DNA from: Streptomyces spiroverticillatus | GTDB taxonomy: Bacteria; Actinomycetota; Actinomycetes; Streptomycetales; Streptomycetaceae | Assembly (NCBI GenBank): GCA_014650415.1 | Contig: BMUX01000007.1 | Coordinates: forward strand, 249,761 to 313,760 | Direction: 5' to 3' | Length of the DNA stretch: 64,000 bases | Part shown: positions 1 to 8,753 of the stretch, one piece after another | Position numbering within the stretch: position 1 is the first letter of the stretch | How the letters are laid out: each line of letters starts with the position of its first letter | Position numbers and translations under genes: made by a program | Notes under the pieces: generated by a model | The model's input: the letters and a program-made list of their open reading frames with translations, nothing else | The model's database searches: none | Told to the model about the DNA's origin: nothing

Positions 1-33
1 GGTGGCGGCGGACGGTGCGGGCGCTACGGTCAC
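1..33 (-). CDS. possible 5' end of a gene leaving the window
   Basis: A GTG at position 33 on the minus strand opens a frame to the window edge (MTVAPAPSAAT). It is preceded by GGGGAGAG at a normal Shine-Dalgarno distance. Only eleven codons are visible, so no function can be given. It would be divergent from the fucosidase gene. The call rests on the ribosome site alone. Confidence 0.25.
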   Translation of the reverse strand, partial: MTVAPAPSAAT

Positions 34-165
34 GGGCTCTCTCCCCAACTGCCGATGTTCACTGTCGTGAGGTGGAGTCTCCTGGGGGTAAACGCTCGTA
101 GCGTGTCCGATCGATTGCCGTCGTGTAAAGAGGTGCGCCGAGGAGGGAGGGTGCCGACCGCTCAA

Positions 166-265
166 GATCCGATCTCTGGAAAGGTCCAAGCGTCGAGACT
201 TTTCATCCATTGCGAAAGATCGCGGGCAGCTTCTATGTTCGCCCGGCATTGATCCGATCTCTGGA
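166..265. promoter_or_regulatory. 15-bp direct repeat upstream of the fucosidase gene
   Basis: GATCCGATCTCTGGA occurs at 166-180 and again, identically, at 251-265. The second copy runs into the GGAGGG ribosome site of the gene starting at 275. A repeat this long, 85 bp apart, in the only non-coding stretch before an exported hydrolase may be a regulator site pair. This is inference only. Confidence 0.35.
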
Positions 266-274
266 GGGATCTCC

Positions 275-2788
275 ATGACGCTGTCCAGGCGCCAGGCGCT
301 CGCCCTGTCCTCGGTCCTCGCCACCGGTGCGGTGCTGCCCACCGCCCTCCCGGCCGGTGCGGCCGTTCCGTCAGGACCCGCACCGGACGGGACGTCGGCC
401 GTGCCCGCACCCGCACCGGACGGCGCCGCGGCCCCGCCCGCCGGACCCGTGCCGCCCGCAGAGGGCCACACCCTCTGGTACGACAGACCCGCCACCAACT
501 GGGAGCGCGAAGCCCTCCCGCTCGGCAGCGGCGACCTCGGCGTCAAGGTGTTCGGCGGCGTCGCCACCGAACAACTCCAGCTCAACGAGAAGTCGTTGTG
601 GACCGGCGGCCCCGGCAGCAAGGAGGGCTACGACCACGGCAACTGGCCCGCCCCCCGCCCCGGCGCCCTCGACGAGGTCCGCCGCATCATCGACGCCCAG
701 GGCTCGATGGACCCCGACGAGGTCTCCCGCCGCCTCGGCAACCCCACCTACTCCACCCCCGCCGGAATCGTCCCCGGCTTCGGCAACTACCAGAACTTCG
801 GCTCGCTCGTCCTCGACTTCCCCGGCGCGCCCGCCGCCCCCCAGGCCTACCGCCGCCACCTCGACCTCAACAACGCTCTCGCCGGGGTGAGTTACCGCGA
901 CGCCGCAGGGATCACCTTCACCCGCGAGTACTTCGCCAGCCACCCCGCCCGCGCCGTCGTCGGCCGGCTCACCGCCGACCGCCCCGGGCAGATCTCCTTC
1001 ACCCTGCGCATCGACCCCGCCCAGCCCGGCGCCACCACCACCGCCAAGGACGGCCGCATCACCGTCAAGGGCGCCCTCGCCGACAACGGACTGCGGTACG
1101 AGGGCCAGGTCCAGGTCGTCACCCGAGGCGGCACCCGCACCGAGAGCGGCGGCCGGATCACCGTCACCGGCGCCGACAGCGCCGTCCTCGTCCTCTCCGC
1201 CGGCACCGACTACGCCGACCGCCACCCCACCTACCGGGGCGCCGACCCGCACGGCCGCGTCGAGTCCGCCGTCACCCGGGCCGCCGCCCAGCCGTACGAG
1301 CGGGTCCGCGCCGCACACATCGCCGACCACCGCAGGCTCTACGACCGCGTACGCCTCGACATCGGCCAGCGGATGCCCGCCGACGTCCCCACCGACAAGC
1401 TCCTCGCCGGATACAAGGCCGACCCGAAGTCGCCCGCCGACCGCGCCCTGGAAACCCTCTTCTTCCGCTACGGCCGCTACCTCCTCATCGCCTCCTCCCG
1501 CCCCGGCTCCCTCCTGCCCGCCAACCTCCAGGGCGTCTGGAACAACTCCAACACCCCGCCCTGGAACGCCGACTACCACACCAACATCAACATCCAGATG
1601 AACTACTGGCCCGCCGAGATCGCGAACCTCGCCGAGACCGCCGAGCCCTACCACGCCCTCGTCGACGCACTCCGCCCGCCGGGACGCAGGACGGCCCGCG
1701 AGATGTTCGGCACACCCGAGGGCTGGGTCGTGCACCAGAACACCAACCCCTACGGCTACACCGGCGTCCACGACTGGTCGACCTCCTTCTGGATGCCCGA
1801 GGCCAACGGCTGGCTGGTCCAGCAGATGTACGAGCACTACCTCTTCGGCCGGGACCGCACCTACCTGCGCACCCGCGCCTACCCGGTGATGAAGGAGGCC
1901 GCCCGCTTCTGGCTCGCCAACCTCCACACCGACCCGCGCGACGGCACCCTCGTCGTCTCGCCCAGCTACTCGCCGGAACAGGGCGAGTTCACCGCCGGGG
2001 CCTCCATCTCGCAGCAGATCGTCTTCGACCTCCTCACCAACACCGCCGAAGCGAGTGAAGTGCTCGGCATCGACAGGGAGTTGAGGAGCCAACTCAAGGA
2101 AACCCTGCGCAAACTGGACCCGGGGCTGCGGATCGGCAAGTGGGGTCAGCTCCAGGAGTGGAAGACCGACGTCGACGACCCGGCCAACACCCACCGGCAC
2201 GTCTCCCACCTCTTCGCCCTCCACCCCGGCCGCCAGATCGAGCCCGGCACGAAGTTCGCGGAGGCCGCCAAGGTCTCCCTCACCGCGCGCGGCGACGGCG
2301 GCACCGGCTGGAGCAAGGCATGGAAGATCAACTTCTGGGCGCTGCTCGGCGACGGCGACCACGCCGCCAAGATGCTCGGCGAACAGCTCAAGTCCTCCAC
2401 CCTCCCCAACCTCTGGGACACCCACCCGCCGTTCCAGATCGACGGCAACTTCGGCGCGACCGCAGGCATCGCCGAAATGCTCCTCCAGAGCCGCCACGGC
2501 ACGGTCCAGGTGCTGCCCGCCCTGCCCTCCGCCTGGGCGGCGAAGGGTTCGTACGACGGGCTGCGCGCCCGGGGCGGCTTCACCGTCGGCGTCGACTGGC
2601 AGGAGGGGAGGCCCACGGAGATCCGGATCACCTCCACGGCCGGCGGCACGGCGAAGGTGCGGCATCCCGCGCTGGCCGGGCGGGTCAAGGTGGTGCGCGG
2701 GGGCGGCGGCTCGGTGACGTACGCCGCGAAGGACGGCGTGTTGGTCGTGCCGACGCGGGCGGGGGAGACGTACCGGATCCGTCCCTAG
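275..2788 (+). CDS. exported glycoside hydrolase family 95 (alpha-L-fucosidase)
   Basis: The 837-residue product begins with a Tat-type signal (SRRQALAL at 4-11, AGAA cleavage area near 31). A Pro/Ala-rich stretch to about 60 follows, then a full GH95 domain starting with LWYDRPATNWEREALPLGSG. GH95 inverting fucosidases release terminal L-fucose, often alpha-1,2-linked, and the length fits. Family motifs are visible: NADYHTNINIQMNYWP near 430, the acid region SYSPEQGEF near 565, and the IDGNFGATAG block with the conserved Asp near 722. The ATG at 275 follows GGAGGG. A PucR-type regulator lies 64 bp downstream on the same strand; whether it controls this gene is unknown. Some GH95 members act on L-galactose substrates, so the sugar is not certain. 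Confidence 0.9.
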   Translation: MTLSRRQALALSSVLATGAVLPTALPAGAAVPSGPAPDGTSAVPAPAPDGAAAPPAGPVPPAEGHTLWYDRPATNWEREALPLGSGDLGVKVFGGVATEQLQLNEKSLWTGGPGSKEGYDHGNWPAPRPGALDEVRRIIDAQGSMDPDEVSRRLGNPTYSTPAGIVPGFGNYQNFGSLVLDFPGAPAAPQAYRRHLDLNNALAGVSYRDAAGITFTREYFASHPARAVVGRLTADRPGQISFTLRIDPAQPGATTTAKDGRITVKGALADNGLRYEGQVQVVTRGGTRTESGGRITVTGADSAVLVLSAGTDYADRHPTYRGADPHGRVESAVTRAAAQPYERVRAAHIADHRRLYDRVRLDIGQRMPADVPTDKLLAGYKADPKSPADRALETLFFRYGRYLLIASSRPGSLLPANLQGVWNNSNTPPWNADYHTNINIQMNYWPAEIANLAETAEPYHALVDALRPPGRRTAREMFGTPEGWVVHQNTNPYGYTGVHDWSTSFWMPEANGWLVQQMYEHYLFGRDRTYLRTRAYPVMKEAARFWLANLHTDPRDGTLVVSPSYSPEQGEFTAGASISQQIVFDLLTNTAEASEVLGIDRELRSQLKETLRKLDPGLRIGKWGQLQEWKTDVDDPANTHRHVSHLFALHPGRQIEPGTKFAEAAKVSLTARGDGGTGWSKAWKINFWALLGDGDHAAKMLGEQLKSSTLPNLWDTHPPFQIDGNFGATAGIAEMLLQSRHGTVQVLPALPSAWAAKGSYDGLRARGGFTVGVDWQEGRPTEIRITSTAGGTAKVRHPALAGRVKVVRGGGGSVTYAAKDGVLVVPTRAGETYRIRP

Positions 2789-2852
2789 GTTCGTGCTTTG
2801 CCCCGTCTGCGATCCTTGAAAGGGACAAACAGCAGGTGGAGGGGCGTGTGAC

Positions 2853-3914
2853 GTGACGGCACGGGAAATACCCGAGGAGTACGTGGAGGGGTATGCCCAG
2901 ACCCTGCGCGAGGTGGCGGAGACCGGGCGGCGGCTGGACCGTGACGAGCTCGACGCCCGCCGCGCGCTGGGGGAGCGGGCCGCCGAGTCGGGGCTCGGGC
3001 TGCGGGCGGTGGTCCGTGCGTACCTGACGGAGACCAGGGAGCAGTGGCCGCGCACGGCGGCGAGCTCGCCCGACCAGGTGCTGGCCGCCGTCGGGCAGGC
3101 CGTCGACGCCGTCGCCGAAGGGTACGAGCGGGCCCAGCGCATGGCGATCCGTCAGGAGGAGGCCGTACGAAGGGAGTTCGTCGACGACCTGCTGCACGGC
3201 CGCAGCGACCTCGGCCGTCTCGCCGCCCGCGCCGAGCGCTTCGGCCTGCGTTTCTCCCGCGCCCATGCCGTCGCCGTCGCCGAGGGCCCGGACGCCATCG
3301 AGGACGGCGACGCGGTCAGCCGGACCGTGGAGAACTCCCTCACCGCCCGCTTCACCGACCGCCGCATCCTCGTCGCCAGCAAGGACGGACGCCTGGTGTG
3401 CATCGCGCCGGGCGAGCAGCGGGACGTCCTGCACCACTTCGCCAAGCAGGCGCACGCCGCCGCCGACGGCATCCTGGTGGCCGTCGGCCGCCCGCACCCC
3501 GGTGCGGGCGGCGTCGTGCACAGCTACGAGGAGGCCCTCGGCGCGCTCGCCCTCGCCGAGCGGATGGGTCTGGAGGGTCCGGTGCTGTACGCCGCCGACC
3601 TGCTGGTCTTTCCCGTGCTCGGCCGGGACCGGCAGGCCCTCGTCGACCTGGTGCGCAGCGCGCTCGGCCCGTTGCAGGAGGCGCGCGGCGGGGCCGAGCC
3701 CCTGGTGGAGACCCTGCGCGCGTACTTCGACGCGGGCTGCGTGGCGGCCGAGGCCGCCCGGCGCCTGAACCTGAGTGTCCGCGCCCTGACCTACCGCCTG
3801 GAACGCATCCACCGCCTCACCGGGGCCGACCCCGCCGACCCCCTGCGCCGCTACACGCTCCAGACGGCGGTCATCGGCGCCCGCATGCTCGACTGGCCGG
3901 CCAAGGAGATCTAG
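2853..3914 (+). CDS. PucR/CdaR-family transcriptional regulator
   Basis: The 353-residue protein ends in the PucR-type helix-turn-helix (LNLSVRALTYRLERIHRLTG, about 297-316). Before it is a GGDEF-like middle domain, and the N-terminal 150 residues are charged and helical. PucR-family proteins respond to metabolites and control catabolic or stress genes; the ligand cannot be read from sequence. GTG at 2853 is chosen because GGAGGGG lies eight bases upstream, while the GTG at 2848 meets a stop at once. It is the only regulator near the fucosidase and protease genes, but no operon is certain. Confidence 0.85.
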   Translation: MTAREIPEEYVEGYAQTLREVAETGRRLDRDELDARRALGERAAESGLGLRAVVRAYLTETREQWPRTAASSPDQVLAAVGQAVDAVAEGYERAQRMAIRQEEAVRREFVDDLLHGRSDLGRLAARAERFGLRFSRAHAVAVAEGPDAIEDGDAVSRTVENSLTARFTDRRILVASKDGRLVCIAPGEQRDVLHHFAKQAHAAADGILVAVGRPHPGAGGVVHSYEEALGALALAERMGLEGPVLYAADLLVFPVLGRDRQALVDLVRSALGPLQEARGGAEPLVETLRAYFDAGCVAAEAARRLNLSVRALTYRLERIHRLTGADPADPLRRYTLQTAVIGARMLDWPAKEI

Positions 3915-4087
3915 GGCGCGGTCCGTCCTGCGCCCGGCCGGGTGGGACGGCTGCCCCATTCGGATTCGCCCGGGGGCGGTGTGCCCGTCCGCGCGGTTGG
4001 GTGGCGGGCACCGCCGGACCGGCGGTGCCCGGCGGGAGGTGTCCGTCGCGGCCTGCCCGTACGAGCGTGTGGTGCGAAGGACGACAA

Positions 4088-6748
4088 GTGCGACGAGCCC
4101 GACAAGTGCAACGAGTGCAACGAGTGCGACAAGTGCAGCGTGTGCGACGCGTGGGAAGACAGTGGTGGCGGACCGGGGGCGTGCTGGCGCTGGCGTGCGC
4201 GCTCTCGGTGGGAGCGATGGAGTCGGCGGTGGCGGTGGCCTTTCCGGCGGAGCGGGGGCTTCCGGCGGCCGGTGATCCCGTACCGGGGGAGCCGTGGGTG
4301 GTGCGGCTGGGGCGGGTGGGTGTGGCACCGGGCGCGTTCCGCACGCTGTGCGACGACGACCCGCGCCGGGCGTACGAGATCCTGCTGCCGCTGTTCCCCG
4401 ACGTACGGATCCGGGTGACGGCCGACACGGTCACCCACCGGAAGTCCGAGGACCGGGTGCTGGTCTCCGGGCACGTCGTGGGCGCCCCGGACCAGCTCGC
4501 GTACCTGGTGGTGGACGGCGTGTGCGCCGGGGCCGGGGGAGCGGTGCGGGTCTCGGGCTCCGTCAAGCAGGGCTCGCTGATCTACGAACTGCTGCCGACG
4601 GACGCGGGACACAGCGACGTACGGGTCGTCGACCTGCGGCGCAAGCGGCTCCAGTCGAGCGACACGTACGAGCCGCCGCCCGCGCCCGAGGTGGTGCCCG
4701 CCTCCGAGGCGCCCGGTGAGCGGGCGACGCCCCGGGGCACCGCGCCCCGAGCGGCCGACCCCGTGGTGGTGGACGTGGCCGTCGGCTACACCGCGAAGGC
4801 GCTGAAGAAGGCGGGCGGCGAGGCCGCGCTCAAGGCGAGGATCGCCGTCGCGGAGAGCCAGATCAACGATGCGTTCGGCAACGCAGGTGTGCAGGGGAAG
4901 GTGCGGTTCAAGCACTTCTTCCAGGCCGACTACACCGGCGACGAGGACGCGAGCGCGGTGATCAAGGCGCTCGGCGACGCCTCCAGCGTGCTGGGCAAAC
5001 AGGCCCGCAAGGTGCGCGAGGAGCAGTACGCCGACCTGGTGTCGGTGCTCTCGGAGGTGCCCAAGGCGGGCGGCGAGTACACCTCGGGCATCGCCAACAC
5101 CCCGCAGGAGCCGCTGGCCGAGGACCGCATCACGACGAAGGGCAACACCAGGTACCGGGAGCGGAAGACCGACGACTCGGCGTTCTCGGCGGTCGACGTG
5201 GACGACGCCGCCACCGGGACCATGGCCCACGAACTCGGGCACAACTTCGCGCTCTGGCACGACGACGCGACCCTGACCTCGCAGCGCGGCGAGAACTGGA
5301 CCAAGAACCCCGTCTACCCCTACAACCGGGGCTGGGTGACCGCCAGCAAGAAGCACTTCTCGATCATGGGATACGGCTCCGCGTGCTCGTACGCGTGCGA
5401 CATGGCCATGAACTACTCCAGCCCGACGGCGACGGCGGGCGGCGAGGCCCTCGGCGACGCGGACCACGACAACGCGCGGGTGCTGCGCGACACCGTGCCC
5501 GTCGTGTCCCGCTACCGGACCCCGCCGGTACCGCCGCAGGAGCTCTTCGCGCTCGACGTCTCCGTCTCGCCGGTGGGCGGGGGAGAGGCGCGTGCGGCGA
5601 AGGGCGGACCGTACGAGAAGGGGACGAAGGTCACGGTGACGGCGACTCCGGCCGCGGGGCAGGAGTTCGTGGGCTGGACCCTGGACGGTGCGGATGCGGG
5701 CAGCACGAATCCGCTGGTGGTGACGGTGGACGCGCGGCACGGGCTGGTGGCGACTTTCCGGCCGGTGACGGTGCCGAAGCCGGATCCGCAGCCGAAGCCG
5801 GATCCTGAGCCGCAGCCGAAGCCGGATCCCGAGCCGAAGCCGGACCCTCAGCCCAAGCCGGACCCTCAGCCCAAGCCCGACCCGGATCCGCAGCCGAAGC
5901 CTGACCCGCAGCCGCAGCCGCAGCCGCAGCCGCAGCCGGATCCCCAGCCCAAGCCGGACCCTCAGCCCAAGCCCGACCCCCAGCCCCAACAGCACACCCT
6001 CAAGGTGACCGGTACCCCCGCCGGCGCGGGCAAGGTCCAGTTGTCCGCACCGGCCCCTTACGCCCACGGCGCACAGGTGACCCTCACCGCCGTTCCGGCG
6101 CCCGCGCGCGCCCTGACCGGCTGGACCGTCGACGGCCGGCCCGTGCCGAACCGCAACCCCTTGCCCCTCACCATGGACCGGGACCACACCGTCGCCGCGG
6201 CCTTCGACTGTGCCGTACGTCCGACGGGGCCGGTCGGGGCGGCCCGCGCACGGGCCGCCCAGCTCGGCTGCGCCACTTCCCCGCAGCGGGCCGCAGCGGC
6301 GGGCGGCCAGTACCAGCTCTTCGAGCACGGTGCCGTGTACTGGTCGCAACGCTCCGGGGCGCACCCCCTGTGGGGTCCGGTGTACGCCAAGTGGCGCGCG
6401 CTGCGCGCCGAGCGCGGCACCCTCGGCTACCCGGTCTCCGACCCCCGAAAGGAGGTCAACTCTCTCGGAGTGCAGGGGAGTTGCCAGACCTTCCAGCGCG
6501 GAGTGATCTGCTGGTCACCGAAGACGGGCGCGCACGCAGTACAACCTCCCCTGCTGGGCCACTGGCAGGCACGCGGCGGAGTCAAGGGAGCGCTGGGCTT
6601 CCCGACCGGTGACGTACACAGGATCAGCAGACGGGGCGCGCTGCCGCCCGGCGGCGGGGACTCCTTCTCCGGCCTGGTCCAGGACTTCGAGGGCGGCCTC
6701 CTGATCCACAACTCGAAGACCGGCAGGGCCCGCGTGCAGCCGCACTGA
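4088..6748 (+). CDS. secreted metzincin metallopeptidase with LGFP repeats
   Basis: The zinc motif HELGHNFALWH (about 381-391) and a Met-turn (SIMGYGS, about 425) mark a reprolysin-like M12 metzincin. An N-terminal prodomain-like region precedes it. After the catalytic domain come a bacterial beta-repeat domain (GQEFVGWTLDG), a Pro-Lys-Asp-Gln linker (about 563-635), a second beta-repeat domain (ARALTGWTVDG), and LGFP-type repeats (GTLGYPVSD, GALGFPTGD) that usually bind cell wall. A hydrophobic signal segment (GGVLALACALSVGAM) is present. The start is uncertain. GTG 4088 has GAAGGA six bases upstream but gives a very Arg-rich leader made by 9-nt repeats (RQV/QRV units); GTG 4151 gives a conventional signal peptide with a weak ribosome site. 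Confidence 0.8.
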   Translation: MRRARQVQRVQRVRQVQRVRRVGRQWWRTGGVLALACALSVGAMESAVAVAFPAERGLPAAGDPVPGEPWVVRLGRVGVAPGAFRTLCDDDPRRAYEILLPLFPDVRIRVTADTVTHRKSEDRVLVSGHVVGAPDQLAYLVVDGVCAGAGGAVRVSGSVKQGSLIYELLPTDAGHSDVRVVDLRRKRLQSSDTYEPPPAPEVVPASEAPGERATPRGTAPRAADPVVVDVAVGYTAKALKKAGGEAALKARIAVAESQINDAFGNAGVQGKVRFKHFFQADYTGDEDASAVIKALGDASSVLGKQARKVREEQYADLVSVLSEVPKAGGEYTSGIANTPQEPLAEDRITTKGNTRYRERKTDDSAFSAVDVDDAATGTMAHELGHNFALWHDDATLTSQRGENWTKNPVYPYNRGWVTASKKHFSIMGYGSACSYACDMAMNYSSPTATAGGEALGDADHDNARVLRDTVPVVSRYRTPPVPPQELFALDVSVSPVGGGEARAAKGGPYEKGTKVTVTATPAAGQEFVGWTLDGADAGSTNPLVVTVDARHGLVATFRPVTVPKPDPQPKPDPEPQPKPDPEPKPDPQPKPDPQPKPDPDPQPKPDPQPQPQPQPQPDPQPKPDPQPKPDPQPQQHTLKVTGTPAGAGKVQLSAPAPYAHGAQVTLTAVPAPARALTGWTVDGRPVPNRNPLPLTMDRDHTVAAAFDCAVRPTGPVGAARARAAQLGCATSPQRAAAAGGQYQLFEHGAVYWSQRSGAHPLWGPVYAKWRALRAERGTLGYPVSDPRKEVNSLGVQGSCQTFQRGVICWSPKTGAHAVQPPLLGHWQARGGVKGALGFPTGDVHRISRRGALPPGGGDSFSGLVQDFEGGLLIHNSKTGRARVQPH

Positions 6749-6778
6749 GCGGACGGCCGTCGGCGGTAAGAGCGCCAT

Positions 6779-6816
6779 GGCGGGCCCGGAGTGTCCACTG
6801 ATACTCCGGGCCCGCC
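6779..6816. terminator. hairpin terminator after the protease gene
   Basis: GGCGGGCCCGGAGT and its exact reverse complement form a 14-bp stem around a 10-nt loop, 30 bp after the protease stop. No T-tract follows, as is usual in Streptomyces. Confidence 0.75.
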
Positions 6817-6828
6817 GTGGCGCACCTG

Positions 6829-7500
6829 CGCCGGCCGGCGGTGGACCGGTCCTCAGCCGAGGAGGGCAGCGCGGCGGCGTCGGTCATGCCCCCACCGACC
6901 CTCGGGGCGAGTGGCGTTCCGGTTCCCAGGACGTACGTGAAGCGGATCGACCGGTGGGTGCGGCCGGGGTCCCTCAGCCGAAGAGAGCGGCGCGGCCGAG
7001 TCGGCGATGCCCCCCCACCGGCCCCCCGAGGCGAGACGTACGTGAAGCGGATCGACCGGTGGGTGCGGCCGGGGTCCCTCAGCCGAAGAGAGCGGCGCGG
7101 CCGAGTCGGCGATGCCCCCCCACCGGCCCCCCGAGGCGAGACGTACGTGAAGCGGATCGACCGGTGGGTGCGGCCGGGGTCCCTCAGCCGAAGAGAGCGG
7201 CGCGGCCGAGTCGGCGATGCCCCCCCCACCGGCCCCCCGAGGCGAGACGTACGTGAAGCGGATCGACCGGTGGATGCGGCCGGGGTCCCTCAGCCGAAGA
7301 GAGCACCGCGGCCGAGTCGGCCATGCCCCACCAGCCCCCCGAGGCGAGACGTACGTGAAGCGGATCGACCGGTGGGCGCGGCCGAGATCGCTCAGCCGAG
7401 GAGAGCAGCGCGGCGGCCTCGGCCATGCCCCCACCGGCCCCCGGGCCGACCGGCTTCCCGGTTCCGGCGACGTACGCGAGGCAAATCGACCGGCGCAGTC
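6829..7500. repeat. tandem array of about 105-bp direct repeats
   Basis: The segment ACGTACGTGAAGCGGATCGA recurs at 6931, 7036, 7141, 7247 and 7349, and in diverged form (ACGTACGCGAGGCAAATCGA) at 7470. Spacings are 105, 105, 106, 102 and 121 bp. A diverged unit precedes the first copy from about 6829. Most units carry the palindrome GCCGAGTCGGC and pair CCGGTGGG with CCCACCGG. Because 105 is divisible by three, long frames stay open on both strands, but no ribosome site or domain supports translation. The whole interval between protease and TetR genes is non-coding repeat in my reading. Confidence 0.85.
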
Positions 7501-7543
7501 GGCCGAGGTTCCTCCCTCGACTGCAACGCCCCCCCCGGGGCCT

Positions 7544-8611
7544 TCACCCCCCGCCCACCCCCACCGCATACCCGGCCCCCCGCCCCTCCCCCCGAGCCAC
7601 GACCCGGCCCCCCTGCACCCTCACCGCGCACTCCGTCGCATCGCTGACCCCCGACACCCCGACCGCCCCCGCCAGCACCCCCGCCTCGTCATGCACCACC
7701 CGCACCCCCGGCCACACCCCCCTCGGGAACGCCTGCCGCAGTGCCACCCCCAGCTCCGCCACCGTCAGCCGGGCCAGCGGGCCCAGTTCCCCGGGTTCCC
7801 CCGTCACCAGCACCACCGTGACCGACTGCCCCGCCGGAGCCGCCCGCACCGTCTCCTCCACCGCCTCCAGCCGGTGCAGCCCGAGCACGGCGACCACCCC
7901 GTCCTCACCGAGTCCGACCGCCTCCCCCCGCAGCGCGTCCATCACGTTCCCGGGCGGCGTCCACGCCTCATCGACGGGCCGCGCCTGCGCCACGTACGAC
8001 AAATGCGGCGGCGCCCACTCCCCAGCAGCCCGCACTTCACCCAACTGTTCACAAGCAGCCACCACCTGGAACGGATCCCCGAACCCCGGTGCAGCGGCGG
8101 CCAGTTGATCCGCCCCGTGCAGCAGCGTCAGAACGGTCTCCGCCACCGGCACCAGCCGCTTCGCGCCCCGCCCGGCGAGCCCCTCCAGCGCCATCCCCAG
8201 CACGATCGCGTCCAGCTTCAGCAACTGGGCGTACGGCTCCCGGGTCTGCGCGTCCGCGAGGACGACCGAGGGCAGATCCCGCGCCGGATTCTCCGCACTC
8301 TCCGCCCCGGACAGCGGAAAGCGCGCGACCCTGCCCCGCGCCAGCGCCCCCAGCGCCTCCCGCACGGTGTCCACCGAACCCGGCGGAGAGTCCACGGTTA
8401 CCCGCCCCGCCGCGTCGGCCAGCACGGCGAAGTACAGGGCCCGCTTGCCCGGGAAGTTGGAGTACACGGCACCTCGCGTGAGCCCCGCCCGCTCGGCGAT
8501 CCGGTCGATCTTGGCGTCCCGGAACCCGCGCTCGCCGAATTCGTCCCGCGCCGCCCCCAGCACCTTCCGCCGGTTCATCTCCTGGACTTCGGCCCTGGTC
8601 AACCGGCCCAT
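7544..8611 (-). CDS. TetR-family transcriptional regulator
   Basis: The N-terminal helix-turn-helix is clear (AARDEFGERGFRDAKIDRIA, then AGLTRGAVYSNFPGKRALYF, about residues 18-64). At 355 residues it is longer than the usual 190-230, with an extra C-terminal half (VTVVLVTGEPGELGPLARL region) that I do not recognise. ATG 8611 is chosen because it starts MGRLTRAEVQEMNRRKVL, a normal TetR beginning; the extra 23 codons upstream look untranslated. It is divergent from the P450 gene with a palindrome between them, the usual layout of a TetR repressor controlling its neighbour and itself. Its end abuts the 105-bp repeat array. Confidence 0.88.
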   Translation of the reverse strand: MGRLTRAEVQEMNRRKVLGAARDEFGERGFRDAKIDRIAERAGLTRGAVYSNFPGKRALYFAVLADAAGRVTVDSPPGSVDTVREALGALARGRVARFPLSGAESAENPARDLPSVVLADAQTREPYAQLLKLDAIVLGMALEGLAGRGAKRLVPVAETVLTLLHGADQLAAAAPGFGDPFQVVAACEQLGEVRAAGEWAPPHLSYVAQARPVDEAWTPPGNVMDALRGEAVGLGEDGVVAVLGLHRLEAVEETVRAAPAGQSVTVVLVTGEPGELGPLARLTVAELGVALRQAFPRGVWPGVRVVHDEAGVLAGAVGVSGVSDATECAVRVQGGRVVARGEGRGAGYAVGVGGG

Positions 8612-8694
8612 GTCGCTCCTGTCGCCTGTGTGGTCACTACCGCTCCCGCCGCTTCCTCGACCGGAAATCGGCGCATTCAAGATACCCAGACCAT

Positions 8695-8715
8695 CCAGAT
8701 GATGGCATCATGTGG
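8695..8715. promoter_or_regulatory. palindromic operator between TetR and P450 genes
   Basis: The 21-bp site reads CCA-G-ATGATG, a central G at 8705, then CATCAT-G-TGG. Ten of the flanking positions pair, with one mismatched pair (the two G). It lies 39 bp before the P450 ATG and 83 bp before the TetR ATG. Size and symmetry fit a TetR dimer site. Binding itself is inferred. Confidence 0.6.
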
Positions 8716-8753
8716 CGCGGTCATCCGAAACCTGGACCCGAAGGAGCCCTCCC

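Noticed and set aside
371..3142. A 923-codon minus-strand frame across the fucosidase gene
   Set aside because: It is an antisense shadow caused by high GC; the plus strand has signal peptide, GH95 motifs and a ribosome site.
3942..4418. Cys-rich frame (CDEPDKCNECNECDKCSVCD) before the protease
   Set aside because: It arises from the same 9-nt repeats read in another frame and has no domain or downstream continuation.
6931..7500. CRISPR array
   Set aside because: The repeats are contiguous at about 105 bp with no unique spacers and no cas genes nearby.
6817..7647. Open frames with 35-residue repeats inside the 105-bp array
   Set aside because: They stay open only because the unit length is a multiple of three; no start signal or fold is evident on either strand.
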